Positions 1-10,450 of a DNA stretch of 64,000 nt are shown here, one piece after another. The position numbers and the translations under genes are program-made. The stretch covers positions 10,781,278 to 10,845,277 of the forward strand of contig CM033110.1 in assembly GCA_019321725.1 (NCBI GenBank), written 5' to 3'. A model generated the notes under the pieces. That model was not told the origin of the DNA and made no database searches. It worked only from the letters and a program-made list of their open reading frames with translations. This DNA is from Paulownia fortunei (taxonomy: Eukaryota > Streptophyta > Magnoliopsida > Lamiales > Paulowniaceae). The first letter of the stretch is position 1, and each line of letters opens with the position of its first letter.

Positions 1-777
1 TCACGAGAGGGTGAACCACTTGACTGTGCCCTTATTGGCTCTGCTAGTGGGAAGACTTCTGGAGGATCACAGGGGAAGACAGGGGGTGGACCTCTAGTGA
101 TCCCAGGAGATGGCCCTTGGATTGAGTCAATTTGTTTATGACCATGTGATTATTGATGTTATTCAGAGCTCTATCCGGTGCAGAGTAGGTGGGCCAAGGG
201 CCCAATAAATGAAGTGATTTTTATAAAAACTTTTTGATTTATGAGTACTCAATTTGATACATTTATAGCATCATATCTTAGAGTTGAGTTGCATGAGATT
301 TTACATCATACTCTTGTCATGCATGATTTTTACTTATTGAGGGTTAGCTCATGTAGTTCATGCATTGTAGGTGATCATGGTGAGACTTGAGACCTCTGGT
401 TTACTGGCTGGCAGTGGAGCTCTTACAGGATTTCAAAGATCAATGTACTTGGATGACGACCTGTTGGGCTATTTTGTGGGCTGTGTTTTTTATTTTACAG
501 TTATTGTATTATATTAGTGACTTTATCCTGTATATCACTTTCAAAACTCCTTTGCGATAGTGAGTTTGGGTTTGTGATGGTTTTGATAGACTTGGTTAAT
601 GTTTAATAACTACATATGTATATACAGTGTGACAGGATATGAAAGCACTTTACTTTTATCAATGTTTTGTTAAACTGAGTAGAAAAAAAAGTTATACACA
701 TGCATACATGCACAAATTGTGTTGTACAGGTTGTTTATATATATATATATATTATATATTATTGGGAGGTTGTGACA
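1..777 (+). repeat. B-type LTR, 3' part, cut by window start
   Basis: This stretch matches the LTR copies at 14768-15889 (plus), 21843-22527 (minus) and 34137-34821 (minus). Shared landmarks in order are a GGGCCAAGGGCCC-like block, a GAGTTGCATGAGATTTTA block, a TGTACxTGGATGACGAC block, a TA-rich run (736-764) and the end GGGAGGTTxTGACA. The terminal TGACA is at 773-777. The expected internal sequence (spacer plus TGGTATCAG primer site) does not follow. The DNA switches directly to an A-type pol tail. The short reading frames here are chance frames in LTR DNA. Confidence 0.8.
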
Positions 778-1212
778 ATAGCTCCCATGAAAGATGTTAT
801 GAGATTTGGAAAGAAAGGAAAACTCAGCCCAAGGTATGTCGGACAATTCGAAATTCTCGAAAGAGTTGGTGACAAAGCTTATAGAGTGGCCTTACCTCCA
901 TCATTATCTAGTGTTCACAATGTTTTCCATGGGTCTATATTGAGAAAGTATATTTCAAACCCTTCTCATGTGTTGAGTTATGAACCGTTGGAATTGACTC
1001 CTAATTTAGCCTATGAAGAGAAATCAGTGCAAATTTTGGATCAGGAGGAAAAAGAGTTGAGAACAAAAAGATTCAACTTGTTAAAGTATTGTGGAGAAAT
1101 CATTCTATAGAAGAGGCCACGTGGGAAAGAGAAGAAGAAATGCAGAGCAAGTATCCAGAATTATTTGGTACGTCAATTTTTGAGGACGAAATTTTTATAA
1201 GGAAGGAAGGAT
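778..1212 (+). pseudogene. A-type pol 3' end: integrase C-terminus and tail
   Basis: From 787 the DNA encodes the last part of a Gypsy polyprotein, with the integrase C-terminal motif RFGKKGKLSPRYVGxFEIL followed by VHNVFHxSxLRKYISNPSH. It closely matches 54960-55330 and the minus copy at 37060-37470. One base is missing in the poly-A run near 1065, so the frame leaves the conserved tail early and ends at 1110. The normal EEATWE tail continues out of frame to about 1140. A polypurine tract (AAGGAAGGAAGGAT, about 1199-1212) touches the LTR, as in complete A elements. Everything upstream in pol is missing. The fragment is fused to a B LTR. Confidence 0.85.
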
Positions 1213-1970
1213 TGTAATGCCCAATTCTCTCCTACATAGCCAATAATTAGCATCTTGCATAACTATGCATCTAATCAATGTGTATTATTGAATTATGGCA
1301 TACAAATAGCATGATTGCACGAACATGAATAATTGTTATTATATGCTTCAGTTATGATTTAACATGCATTAGTACATGAAATATGAGATCAAACTTTTAT
1401 TTCTTGATTTAACATATTCCTTAAGTGCCCTTTTTGTAGTGAAAAGCTCGGTATCTCGGTTAAGAAAGATTGATGTGTTGAATGGCCATGAAATAAATTA
1501 TTTGTATTGCTCCATACTAGTTATATGCTAAAGTGATTAATTGCCTAAATATTTACTTGAAATATGTTACATTTGGCTAAGAACTAAAAGTATACAAAAT
1601 GGTGCAATTTGATTTGTTTGTTGACTAGGTTGCATAAAATCATTCTAAACCGCATTAGATTCATTCTAAGCCTCTAGAGCGGCCAGACAGAGATTTGTTC
1701 ATATGCCATGTTTCGAGCTGTTTTGTAGTTTATTTTGAAAACTCTATTTTTGTTTTTTTAAATAAGCCGCTCTGTTATGATTTTGTAAACAGATGTACTC
1801 AATTTTGATATATGTATATGGTGTGTTTAAACGATTCAAGTTCTTTCTCTTATAGCTAAAATGAAAACTTTTATTAAAATCATAACTCTAATATTGATGA
1901 AAAATTAACATTTCTTGACTTAACTGTATCAGCTTGTTTAGGCTCTGCAGTTAGGTTAAGGGGTGTTACA
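1213..1970 (+). repeat. A-type 3' LTR with large internal deletion
   Basis: It begins TGTAATGCCCAATTCTC and ends GGGGTGTTACA, the same ends as the A LTRs of 2.2-2.3 kb elsewhere in the window. Only 758 bp remain. Near 1655-1665 the sequence jumps from the segment AAACCGCATT to the CTCTAGAGCGGCC segment that normally lies about 1.5 kb further on. Both ends are intact, so this is a deletion inside the LTR rather than a truncation. It follows the pol tail and polypurine tract, which makes it a 3' LTR. Confidence 0.88.
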
Positions 1971-2423
1971 TAATTATCCTGAAATAATCCACAATGCATA
2001 ATTCTCAATAAATCAATCTACACATAAGGTTATATCATAATCCTAGCCAATATAACAAAATTAACCTAAACTCTTAAAATCTAATTAGTTGATCTTGAAC
2101 TTCCAAAAGCAATTAAAACATTGTAATTGAACTCATATATATATCAAGTACCCTATCCAATCTTATTACATACTTAGTTGATAATAGAGAATATGAAGCT
2201 CCAAAGATAGAATACCAAACATAAATTTTATACCTATTATTACTGATGGGTCTGCCTCAACATTATTTTATACCAAATCTTAAAACACATGGCCAATATT
2301 ATTTATGAAATAAAAAATAAATTATACAACAATAAACTTACTGGCATGGTTGTGCTCTACCAGTTTTAAAGATCATATACATGGACAGTCTACAGGACCA
2401 CAAACCAGACTCTGATATCACTC
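1971..2423 (-). pseudogene. C-type internal fragment: primer site, leader and protease remnant, gag missing
   Basis: Read on the minus strand, a mutated primer site (TGATATCAGAG, about 2410-2420) follows the LTR end. Next comes a leader like that at 5083-5230. At about 2261 it jumps straight into the protease region (block corresponding to EADPSVVIG, later DYDxxL). Gag, about 1.1 kb in the full element, is absent. The protease remnant is full of stops. The same leader-to-protease junction occurs at about 30390 on the plus strand. The left edge at 1971 touches the A LTR end. Confidence 0.75.
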
Positions 2424-2993
2424 TATAACACCCCCACCACTAAATATAGATATTGGTATAAGAATAATTTTGACAAGCTAACACATGTGTGTGCATGTGT
2501 ATATATATATATATATATTTACTTTTGTCAAATGTAGCACTTTGAGAAATAATGAATATAAAAATTAGAATATGCCCACAACACAACCCAACAGGTCTTC
2601 ATCCATATACACTGATCCTCAGAACCTATAGGAACCCCAATAGTTTGCCAAGTAAGTCCATGGTATCAAGTATCACTAAACTCATCTACAATGCATAAAC
2701 TATATGAGCTAACACTCAGCAAGTAAAGATTATGCATGTCAAAAAATAATTCACAATATAAAGTCATGCATCTCAAAATGTTATGCCCACAATGCAATTC
2801 CATGCATCAAAACATTCCTCTCAAAATTATTTCTTTCTTGGGCCCCTGACCAAAGCTACTATCCCATGCACCAAAAAAGAGCTCTGCATATTGCGATAAT
2901 CCAATGGCCAATAATCATATAAGCATGCAAATCCATACATGTGAACCTGCAAATCCATCTATACAATGATGCAAATCCATGCATGCTTCGGTT
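2424..2993 (-). repeat. C-type LTR, 3' part, minus strand
   Basis: On the minus strand this ends TAGTGGTGGGGGTGTTATA, the C LTR end with CA changed to TA. The part next to the primer site resembles the C2 LTR (27268-30227). The distal part, with GCATGGATTTGCA units, resembles the C1 LTR (11981-14767), so the copy is a mosaic. It stops at about 2993, where a plus-strand C1 LTR starts. It carries a TA microsatellite at about 2500-2517. Confidence 0.75.
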
Positions 2994-5067
2994 GGAAAAG
3001 CTCTCTAAATAGGTCCTAAGTAATTCCAACGGAAAAAGAAGGCAAAACAAGCAAAGGGAAGGAGAAATAATCAAGTTCAAGTAGAAAACTGTGCAAGGTG
3101 AGCTTAACCTAAGGGTTTGGCATGACTTTTAGATTTATTTTGAGGTTTATTGGATTATTAAGATTTGAATATTATTTATAAATGTGTTAGGATGTTATTA
3201 TATAGGCTTTGATGCATAAAGAAAGGGTTTGTGGTTGAAAATATTTGATAGAAAACACTTGTGCTAGAAACTATCACCTTGCTGTATTCTTGTGTTTTAG
3301 GTTCAAAAGTGTATGGTATGTTGAATAAAACCAATAATTATCATCATATACATGTTTATATAGAAATTAAGAATATTGGAATGAATTTTGATCGGTTAGA
3401 AATTGAAATAGAGAATGATATTGGAGAAACACTCAAACTACCAAAGTAGCAAAATATGTTTTAGTGTGCTGTGAAGGAGATTGAATTAGGGAAGCTAAAT
3501 CCATTCGTTTTGGTAAAAAGTTGTGGAGAGATTGAATATACATAAGGGTGGCAAAACCATTAATGCCATGAAGTGCGCAAAACTGTCACTGTAGGAACAA
3601 TCTGTTTTAGTATGCTGTGAAGGGAGCTGAACTTGGGAAGCTATATCCGTGTAGCTAAGTGTGATAAAAATTAGGGAGTAAATGAATATGTCTAAGGGTG
3701 TCAACATCGTCGTGTAAATTAATGTGGCAGCCAGAGAATGTGAAGTGGTGAATCTGTCCCATTTGGTTCATTAACATGTTCCAGCATAGATGTGGTGCAT
3801 TTGATCCCTAACATTTAGGAAAATGTTATAAGAGTTATAATACATCAATTAAGTGAGGTTAGTATACATTTAAGATGTGGAACAAAGGTACGAAGAAGGT
3901 TGTATTCGGTTATAATTTCTAAGTGGAAAGGTTGTTTAGTTAAATTGAGATTCAAGATCTTTATACTACATTAGGTATAATGAACTTATTAATTGAGGAT
4001 GGTGATTGATATCTTGTATTTTTATAGATTGTTTCACATCTAGGGTTAGGGAGTAATGCTTAAGAAACCTAGAAGTAACACACAACCGATCAAAGGTAAG
4101 TAAAGATTCATTTGCAACTACAATGCATAGACATAGTAGATATGTGAATTATATGTAATATCATAAGTCATATGTGCATAGTAGAGGGCTCTCCATTGAG
4201 TATCCATACATGGACATTGTCATTGGCACGTGCATGCATCATATACGAGCATTTTGATAAATATTATATTGCACGGCATGATTTTGAGAAAGGGAACATG
4301 TTTTGCTGACCACTACTAGTGCACCGAAACATGCATGGATTTGCATAGTTTTATGCATGGATTTGCAGGTTTGCATGCATGGATTTGCATGCGCATGCGT
4401 ATGCATGGATTTGCATGCTTATATGATTATTGGCCATTAGATTATGGTGGTGTACATAGCTCTTTTCTGGTGCATGGGATAGTAGCATTGATCAGGGGCC
4501 CAAGAAAGAAATGATTTTGAGAGAAATATTTTGATGCATAAAATTGCATTATGGGCATAGCATTTTGAGATACATGACTTGATATTATGGATTATTCTTT
4601 GACATGCATAATCTTTACTTGCTGAGCATTAACTCATATAGTTTATGCATTGTAGGTGAGTACGACGATGCTTGAAGCATCTTTTATTGGCTGGGTGGTT
4701 GTTGGAGCTCCTGCAGGTGTCTGAGGGACTGTGTACATAGATGACGACCTATTGGCTATTTTGTTGGCTTGTTATATTTTAAGTCTGTTATATTATATTT
4801 TTAGACTGGTACTATATTTCATTTTTAAAACTTTATTATAAATAAGTATGTAAATATTGTGGTCGTCGGGGGTGTTGTGCTTTTATATAAATACTAATCC
4901 TGCTATATACATGACATGTGTGAGAAACTATTTTAAACAGGGTTGTGCATGTAAGAAGTGATTTATCTTTTCTTAAAGTGATACAAAAAAAAATTCTCGT
5001 ATGCACACAGGGTCTATCATGTTAAATTATACAATATATATGGTTGTGTAGTGCTGGGGGTGTTACA
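2994..5067 (+). repeat. C1 5' LTR, 5'-truncated
   Basis: It matches 12697-14767 almost throughout and ends GCTGGGGGTGTTACA directly before the primer site. The first ~715 bp of the full LTR (equivalent of 11981-12696) are missing and replaced by an inverted LTR piece, so no target duplication can be checked. The 62-aa and 70-aa frames inside fall in decayed LTR DNA and show no domain. It contains the CATGCA-rich minisatellite listed separately. Confidence 0.85.
4331..4420 (+). repeat. Minisatellite of ATGCATGGATTTGCA units in C1 LTR
   Basis: The 15-base unit ATGCATGGATTTGCA, or close variants, occurs four times in about 90 bp with spacers rich in GCATGC. Fewer units are present at the same place in the 3' LTR (about 14050-14120). 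An inverted version lies at 31050-31140. Each unit contains CATGCA, the RY-type core known to bind plant B3 transcription factors, and ATTTGCAT. Regulatory function is only an inference. Confidence 0.7.
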
Positions 5068-5070
5068 GAG

Positions 5071-5082
5071 TGGTATCAGAGC
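5071..5082 (+). other. Primer-binding site, initiator tRNA-Met (C1 element)
   Basis: TGGTATCAGAGC lies 3 bp after the LTR end. It is the complement of the 3' end of plant initiator tRNA-Met, the usual primer for minus-strand DNA synthesis in plant LTR elements. The same site follows the LTRs at 30231 and 50869 and, inverted, lies at 34123-34133 and 41043-41053. Confidence 0.93.
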
Positions 5083-5237
5083 CCAGGTCTTGATTCTGTA
5101 GGCTGTCCATGTACATGATCTTAGAACTTGTGGAGCGCAACCACGCCAGTAAGTTTACATTATCATATATTGCATTACATATTCCATGAATTATATTGGC
5201 CATATGTTGTCAAACTTGTGTAAAACAGTGCTGTAAA

Positions 5238-6302
5238 ATGGTGAGAACTCGTGGTGAGAGCAGTGGTGGTGCCAGAGCACAGAGGATTGAGACACCTACT
5301 TTGGTTAATGATCGAAATACCATGATTAACCGATTAACAGAGTTGATTGAACAACAATCCGAATAGATTCAACAATTGATTCGGTAGAGGGATAATGGTG
5401 AGCAACCGTGGGTGGAGGTAAACCAATAGCAGGCAGACTATATATATATATAGTGGGAGAACGATTTAGGAGGCTGGATCCCCCAACATTTGAGGATGCT
5501 ATTGATCCTACTGCTGCAGAGGACTGGTTGAGGACCCTGGAAAATATGTTCCAGTACAGCAGGGTGCCAGTAGAGGAGAGGTAACGTGTGCCACTTTCAT
5601 GCTTCGCAGTAGTGCTGGTCATTTGTGGGACATGATCAACAGTATAGAGGACATTACTACCATGAGTTGGGACAGATTCAAGGAGTTATTCTGAAACAAA
5701 TATTTTATGGCCCCAGTTCGCATGATTAAGATGAACGAGTTTATACAACTATGACAAGGAGCGATAACTGTTGGGGAATATATTCATAAATTTGAACAAC
5801 TGTCTAGGTTTGCTACGTACATGGTCAGCACTAAAGCATTGAAAATAGAGAGATTTTTAGAGGGTTTGAGGCCAGAGTTATACCGGGATGTGAATATGGC
5901 GGATACTCAAGGGGTGATATTTTTGCAGGTGGCTGAGAGGGCGCTAGTGGCAGAACAGGCTGAATCGAGAATCGCTTGTGCACAGAAGGCTCGATAGTAA
6001 TTCAGACAGCAGGGACAAAGATAGACTGTGGGGTAAAAGAGGTCGGTCCAAATGTAGAAGTCGATCTAAATACAGAAACTGGTATTTAAATTTCAAGGAG
6101 GACGAGGCCAATAACAAAAAGGTCAAAGTAAGAAGCCACGGGTCGAACAAGAAAAAGCACGGATGCCAGAAGCTGTGTGTCAGAAATGTGGTAATCGACA
6201 TACTGGAGGCTGCTATATACCAGGATGTGTTTTTGATGTGGAATGCCAGGATATATTGCTAAATTTTGCCCAAGTAAACAAAATCAGACTGGCCAAAGGA
6301 AT
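5238..6302 (+). pseudogene. C1 gag (capsid and zinc knuckle), broken
   Basis: The likely start is ATG at 5238, giving MVRTRGE, about 170 bp after the primer site. Downstream lies a Retrotrans_gag-like capsid region (about 5455-5960: PPTFEDA, AEDWL, SWDRFKELF, KFEQLSRFA, FLEGLRPEL). Then come a basic stretch and a knuckle region (about 6165-6285). The first knuckle is CQKCGNRHTGGC. The second keeps C, C and the last C, but its histidine is now tyrosine and a stop lies inside it. Stops at 5364, 5385 and 5427 are TAG where CAG is likely. Gag would package element RNA in cytoplasmic particles; this copy cannot make it whole. Confidence 0.85.
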
Positions 6303-6754
6303 ATACCAGCCAAGGTGTTCACCATGACCAAGGCGGATGGAGAGGCAAATCCATCGGTGGTGATAGGTAAACTTTATATTTCTAGTATTCCAACACTTGT
6401 GTTATTTGATTCTGGAGCCACGCATTCATTTTCATCTACTGAGTACGTGAAAAGGCTGGGTAGAATACCAGATGTAGCAGAAATTAGTTATAGTGTAATA
6501 GTCCCTTTGGAGATGCTAGACAAACCGATCGGATTTTGAGAGCTTGTGCTATACTTGTTGAAGGTAGAGAATTACATGATGATCTGGTTGTACTGGATAT
6601 GAATGATTACGATGTTATTTTGGGCATGGATTGGTTGTCAAAGTATGTGGCTACTATCGACTGTAAGGAAAAAACAGTGACATTTCAACTTTCTAGGAAA
6701 GAGTCTTTCACATTTGCCAGCATTGTGAAGAATTTTAGATTCCCTGTGATTTCA
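6303..6754 (+). pseudogene. C1 aspartic protease, broken
   Basis: This is the retroviral-type pepsin domain that would cut the polyprotein. The active site FDSGATHSF is at about 6405-6430, within VLFDSGATHSF, and the later conserved YDVILGMDWL is at about 6609-6640. The frame shifts near 6536, where two overlapping frames meet. The domain runs to FPVISA and is then cut at about 6754 by the inverted A-type primer site and LTR. The sequence resumes after 9055 with about 50 bp missing. It is close to the protease of element D (32721-33160, minus). Confidence 0.87.
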
Positions 6755-9055
6755 GCTCTGATACCACAAACTATAACACCCCTTAACCTAACTACAAAGC
6801 CTAAACAAGCTGATACAGTTAAGTCAAGAAATGTTAAATTTTCATCATTACTAGAGTTATGGTTTTTAATAAAAGTTTCCATTTTTAGCTATAAGAGAAA
6901 GAGCTGGAATTATTTTGAACACACAAGATACATATATCAAAATTGAGTACAACTGTTTACAAAACCATAACAGAGCGGCTTATTTAAAAACAAAATAGAG
7001 TTTTCAAAATATGATACAAAACAGCTCGAAGCATGGCATATGAACAAATCTCTGTCTGACCGCTCTAGAGACTCAGTCAACCTCTAAACCTGTACATTTC
7101 CACCTACATCACATGAATCTAATGAGCTAAAGGCTTAGTAAGGTGAAACTGATGCAATAAAAAATAGCGTACATACAAATTACATAAATGATTAAATGCA
7201 GTATTCAATTTAATAACTTTCTTTTATAAATCATTCTTTAGGGCCCTTGAAGTGTGGTACCTAACTAATAGCGATAGACCGTGGTTTTCGGAACCTGTTC
7301 ATAATGATTGGCCAATAAGAGAACTAATACGGGGTTTCCATACTTGGTCTTTCAACCTCAGGTATTAGCTGTATTCTATCTCATTCATTTGGCTTTCCTA
7401 TATCGGTTTTTCAACCTCAAGTATTTGCCACCATTTGTTGGGTTCGCTGGTCCCTCCTGCGTCCCTTATCTACCCGACCATCAATCAAGTACCACACTTC
7501 CTTTTCAAAAATCTCATTATATTCTTAATAGTGTCATGCTTCATGAACCATAAATGCATCAAACATGACATCATTTGACAAATAATAACAATCACATTAA
7601 AATATGAACAATATTATATGATTCTTATGATACAGCAAATGAAAGCTTCAACTTAACTCAAGTCCACTTTGTGGCAAGTGAAAAGACCAATCTCTTTGGA
7701 AGATAGGATGTGTTAAAGGCCTAACATAATCAAATCATGTACCATTTAATATCCTTTTTATAAATCATTTAGTCTATTCTAGTTAAAGTTCATATACACT
7801 TTTCAATCTTTTGTAAATAATTCCATATCAATTACATAACCTTAAAAACAATGCATACTCTATATTTTACTACTCATTCAAGACATTAAACATTAGGTCA
7901 GCCATTAAATAACTAATAATTCAAACATAATTATTAGGGCAGCCCTAAAACATGAACACAATCCGAACTAAAATGACGTAAACTTGATTCTAACTTAAAC
8001 TGATTCTAACCTTCAATTAAGAAAACTAATTGCTATTGTTCACAATTATTTTTAGGCACCTTCAAACATAATATAAGCATTAAAAAATCAATAGAAACAA
8101 GTAAATTAAATAATTTCACAAGACTATCAATTTTGCTAAAAACTAGCTTAATTAACTTGGTTTTGGCTTCAAGTGTAACTTAAGTTTTCCATCATACAAA
8201 AACATACTAAAACATGTAACCATCCAAGATACTACAAATTCATCATAAGAAGCATTGAAAAAGAATATACCTTGATTAAGTTGGAATTAAGCTTCAAAAT
8301 CAACAGTTTTCAAGCTTAAAAATGGTGGAACTTGTTCTAGTTTGTGTTCTATGAATTCCTATGGATTGAATTTAATTTTTGTGAGTATGAGAGTATAGAA
8401 ATTTGGGAGAAACTTAGGAGAAAAAGGGCTGGTCATTTTTGAGGTGCTTCCGCAAGAAATATGGATGAAAATGATTTCTTTGACCTTTCAAAGAGAGGTA
8501 AGTGGAGGGTGATGATTGGTTGCATTATGCTTGGTGTCTTCTCATGCTAAAAGCCACATTCATGGGCTAAGGAGATGACAAAAATTGATGTTTTGGTATT
8601 ATAATCAAGTGCAATGCAGTTTTGAATGGTTTTATGCAACCTAGTCAACCAACCAATCAAATTGCACCATTTTGCATACTTTTAGTTCTTAGCCAAATGT
8701 AATATATTTCAAGTAAATATTTAGGAAATTAATCACTTTAGCATATAACTAGTATGGAGCAATATAAATAATTCATTTCATGGCCATTCAACCCATCAAT
8801 CTTCCTTAACCGAGATATCGAGCTTTTCACTGCAAAAAGGCACTTAAGGAATATGTTAAATCAAGAAATAAAAGTTTGATCTCATATTTCATGTACTAAT
8901 GCATGTTAAAGCATAACTAGAGCATATAATAACAATTATTCAAGTTCGTGCAATCATGCTATTTGTATGCCATAATTCAATAATACACATTGATTAGATG
9001 CATATTCATGCAATATGCTTATTATTGGCTATGTAGGATAGAATTGAGCATTACA
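6755..9055 (-). repeat. A-type 5' LTR plus primer site inserted in C1 (minus)
   Basis: The inverted primer site GCTCTGATACCA (6755-6766) is followed by the LTR (6772-9055, 2284 bp). On the minus strand the LTR begins TGTAATGCTCAATTC and ends GGGGTGTTATA. It closely matches the LTRs at 34822-37041, 41059-43324, 48648-50863 and 55387-57665. A solo LTR made by LTR-LTR recombination would not keep its primer site. This is therefore the 5' end of an element whose remainder was deleted, probably by a break at the primer site. Flanks CAAAC and CAATG are not a target duplication. The short frames at 6685 and 7308 are chance frames. Confidence 0.87.
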
Positions 9056-9664
9056 CAATGATTACTCGATGATAGTTGTGAAGGGTACTTGGTGAGTGTC
9101 ATGAACATTAAGGAACACCCCACTAACTCTGAGTGAAATACCAATAGTGCGGGAATATACTAAAGTATTCCAGATGATCTTTTGGGACTGCCACCAGATC
9201 CTGAAAGTATAGTTGTAGGACTTGTTGGACAAGGGATTTATCAAACCGAGCTTTTCACCTTGGGGAGTACCGATTCTATTTGTACGTAAGAAGGATGGCA
9301 CCATGAGACTGTGCATCGATTATCGAGAGTTGAACAAGGTCACGATTAAGAATAAATATCCATTACCTAGAATCGATTATTTATTTAACCAGCTTCAGGA
9401 TGCCGCAATATTTTCAAAGATTGACTTACGCTCTGAGTGCCATCAACTAAAAATAAAGGAAGAGGATATTCCCAAGATGATATTTAGTATAAGATATGGG
9501 CACTATAAATTTTTGGTGATGCCGTTTGGATTGACTAATGCTCCAGTAGCATTCATAGATCTGATGAATAGAGTGTTTAAGGAGTTTCTAGATAAATTTA
9601 TTATTGTGTTCATCGATGACTTTCTAGTTTACTCCAAAACTAAGAAGAGCATTCCGCACATTTA
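9056..9664 (+). pseudogene. C1 reverse transcriptase, broken
   Basis: The polyprotein resumes with the linker EGYLVSVM at about 9080, shared with the minus element at 27060-27090. The longest open part (9222-9665) covers the RT palm and fingers: [44 protein letters not shown] and catalytic FIDD at about 9610-9621. It copies element RNA into DNA in the particle. FIDDF replaces the usual FIDDI. Just after, the frame shifts at about 9660. Confidence 0.9.
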
Positions 9665-10450
9665 ACACAACGACTAGAGGTCCTGAAAGTGAAGCAGTTA
9701 TATGCTAAATTCAAGATATGCGAGTTCTAGTTGGATTACGTAGTATTCTTGGGACATGTTATATCAGGAGTGGGGATATCAGTAGATCCAAGTAAAGTTG
9801 AAGCTATCAACAACTGGATGTAGCCTACTAATCCTTCGGAGGTACGTAATTTTCTGGGTTTAGCTGGATATTACCGAAGATTTGTAGAGGGGTTCTCCAA
9901 GCTTACTATGCTATTGAAATAATTAACCAGAAAAGGGGTGACGTTTAGATGGACGGATATGTGTGAGCGAAGTTTCCAGGAGCTAAAATAGAGGTTGACT
10001 TCAGCACCTATTCTCTCAATTCTATCAGGTACTGGAGGATTCGTAATTTACAATGACGCATCAAAGAATGGATTAAGATGTGTACTGATACAGAATGGCA
10101 GTAATTGCGTATGCGTCTAGACAACTTAAAGAGTACGAAAAAAATTACCCTACGCATGACTTGGAACTTGCTGCTATAGTATTTGCGCTTAAAATATAGA
10201 AGCACTATTTATATGGTGAACGGTGCGAGATCTATACTGATCACAAGAGCCTTAAATACTTCTTCACACATAAAGAGTTGAATATGCGGCAGCGGAGATG
10301 GCTGGAACTGGTAAAAGATTATGATTATATGATCAATTACCACCTCGATAAAGCCAACGTTGTAGTTGATGCATTGAGCCGAAAATCCACACAAAGTACA
10401 ATAGCTATGGCTTTAATTCATAAATTAGAACTGAATAAGTTGTAGAAAAT
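9665..10450 (+). pseudogene. C1 RT connection and RNase H, broken
   Basis: After the frame break the RT thumb continues as [21 protein letters not shown] (about 9749-9810) and [16 protein letters not shown] (about 9851-9900). The RNase H part follows: the GGFVIYNDASKNGL block (about 10035-10075), [20 protein letters not shown] (10108-10170) and [21 protein letters not shown] (about 10230-10300). RNase H removes template RNA during DNA synthesis. At least three stops break the frame; TAGs after FALKI and before KRLTS are clear. Confidence 0.86.

Noticed and set aside
6772..9055. Solo LTR made by LTR-LTR recombination
   Set aside because: The primer site is still attached and no 5-bp target duplication is present, so it is a truncated element.
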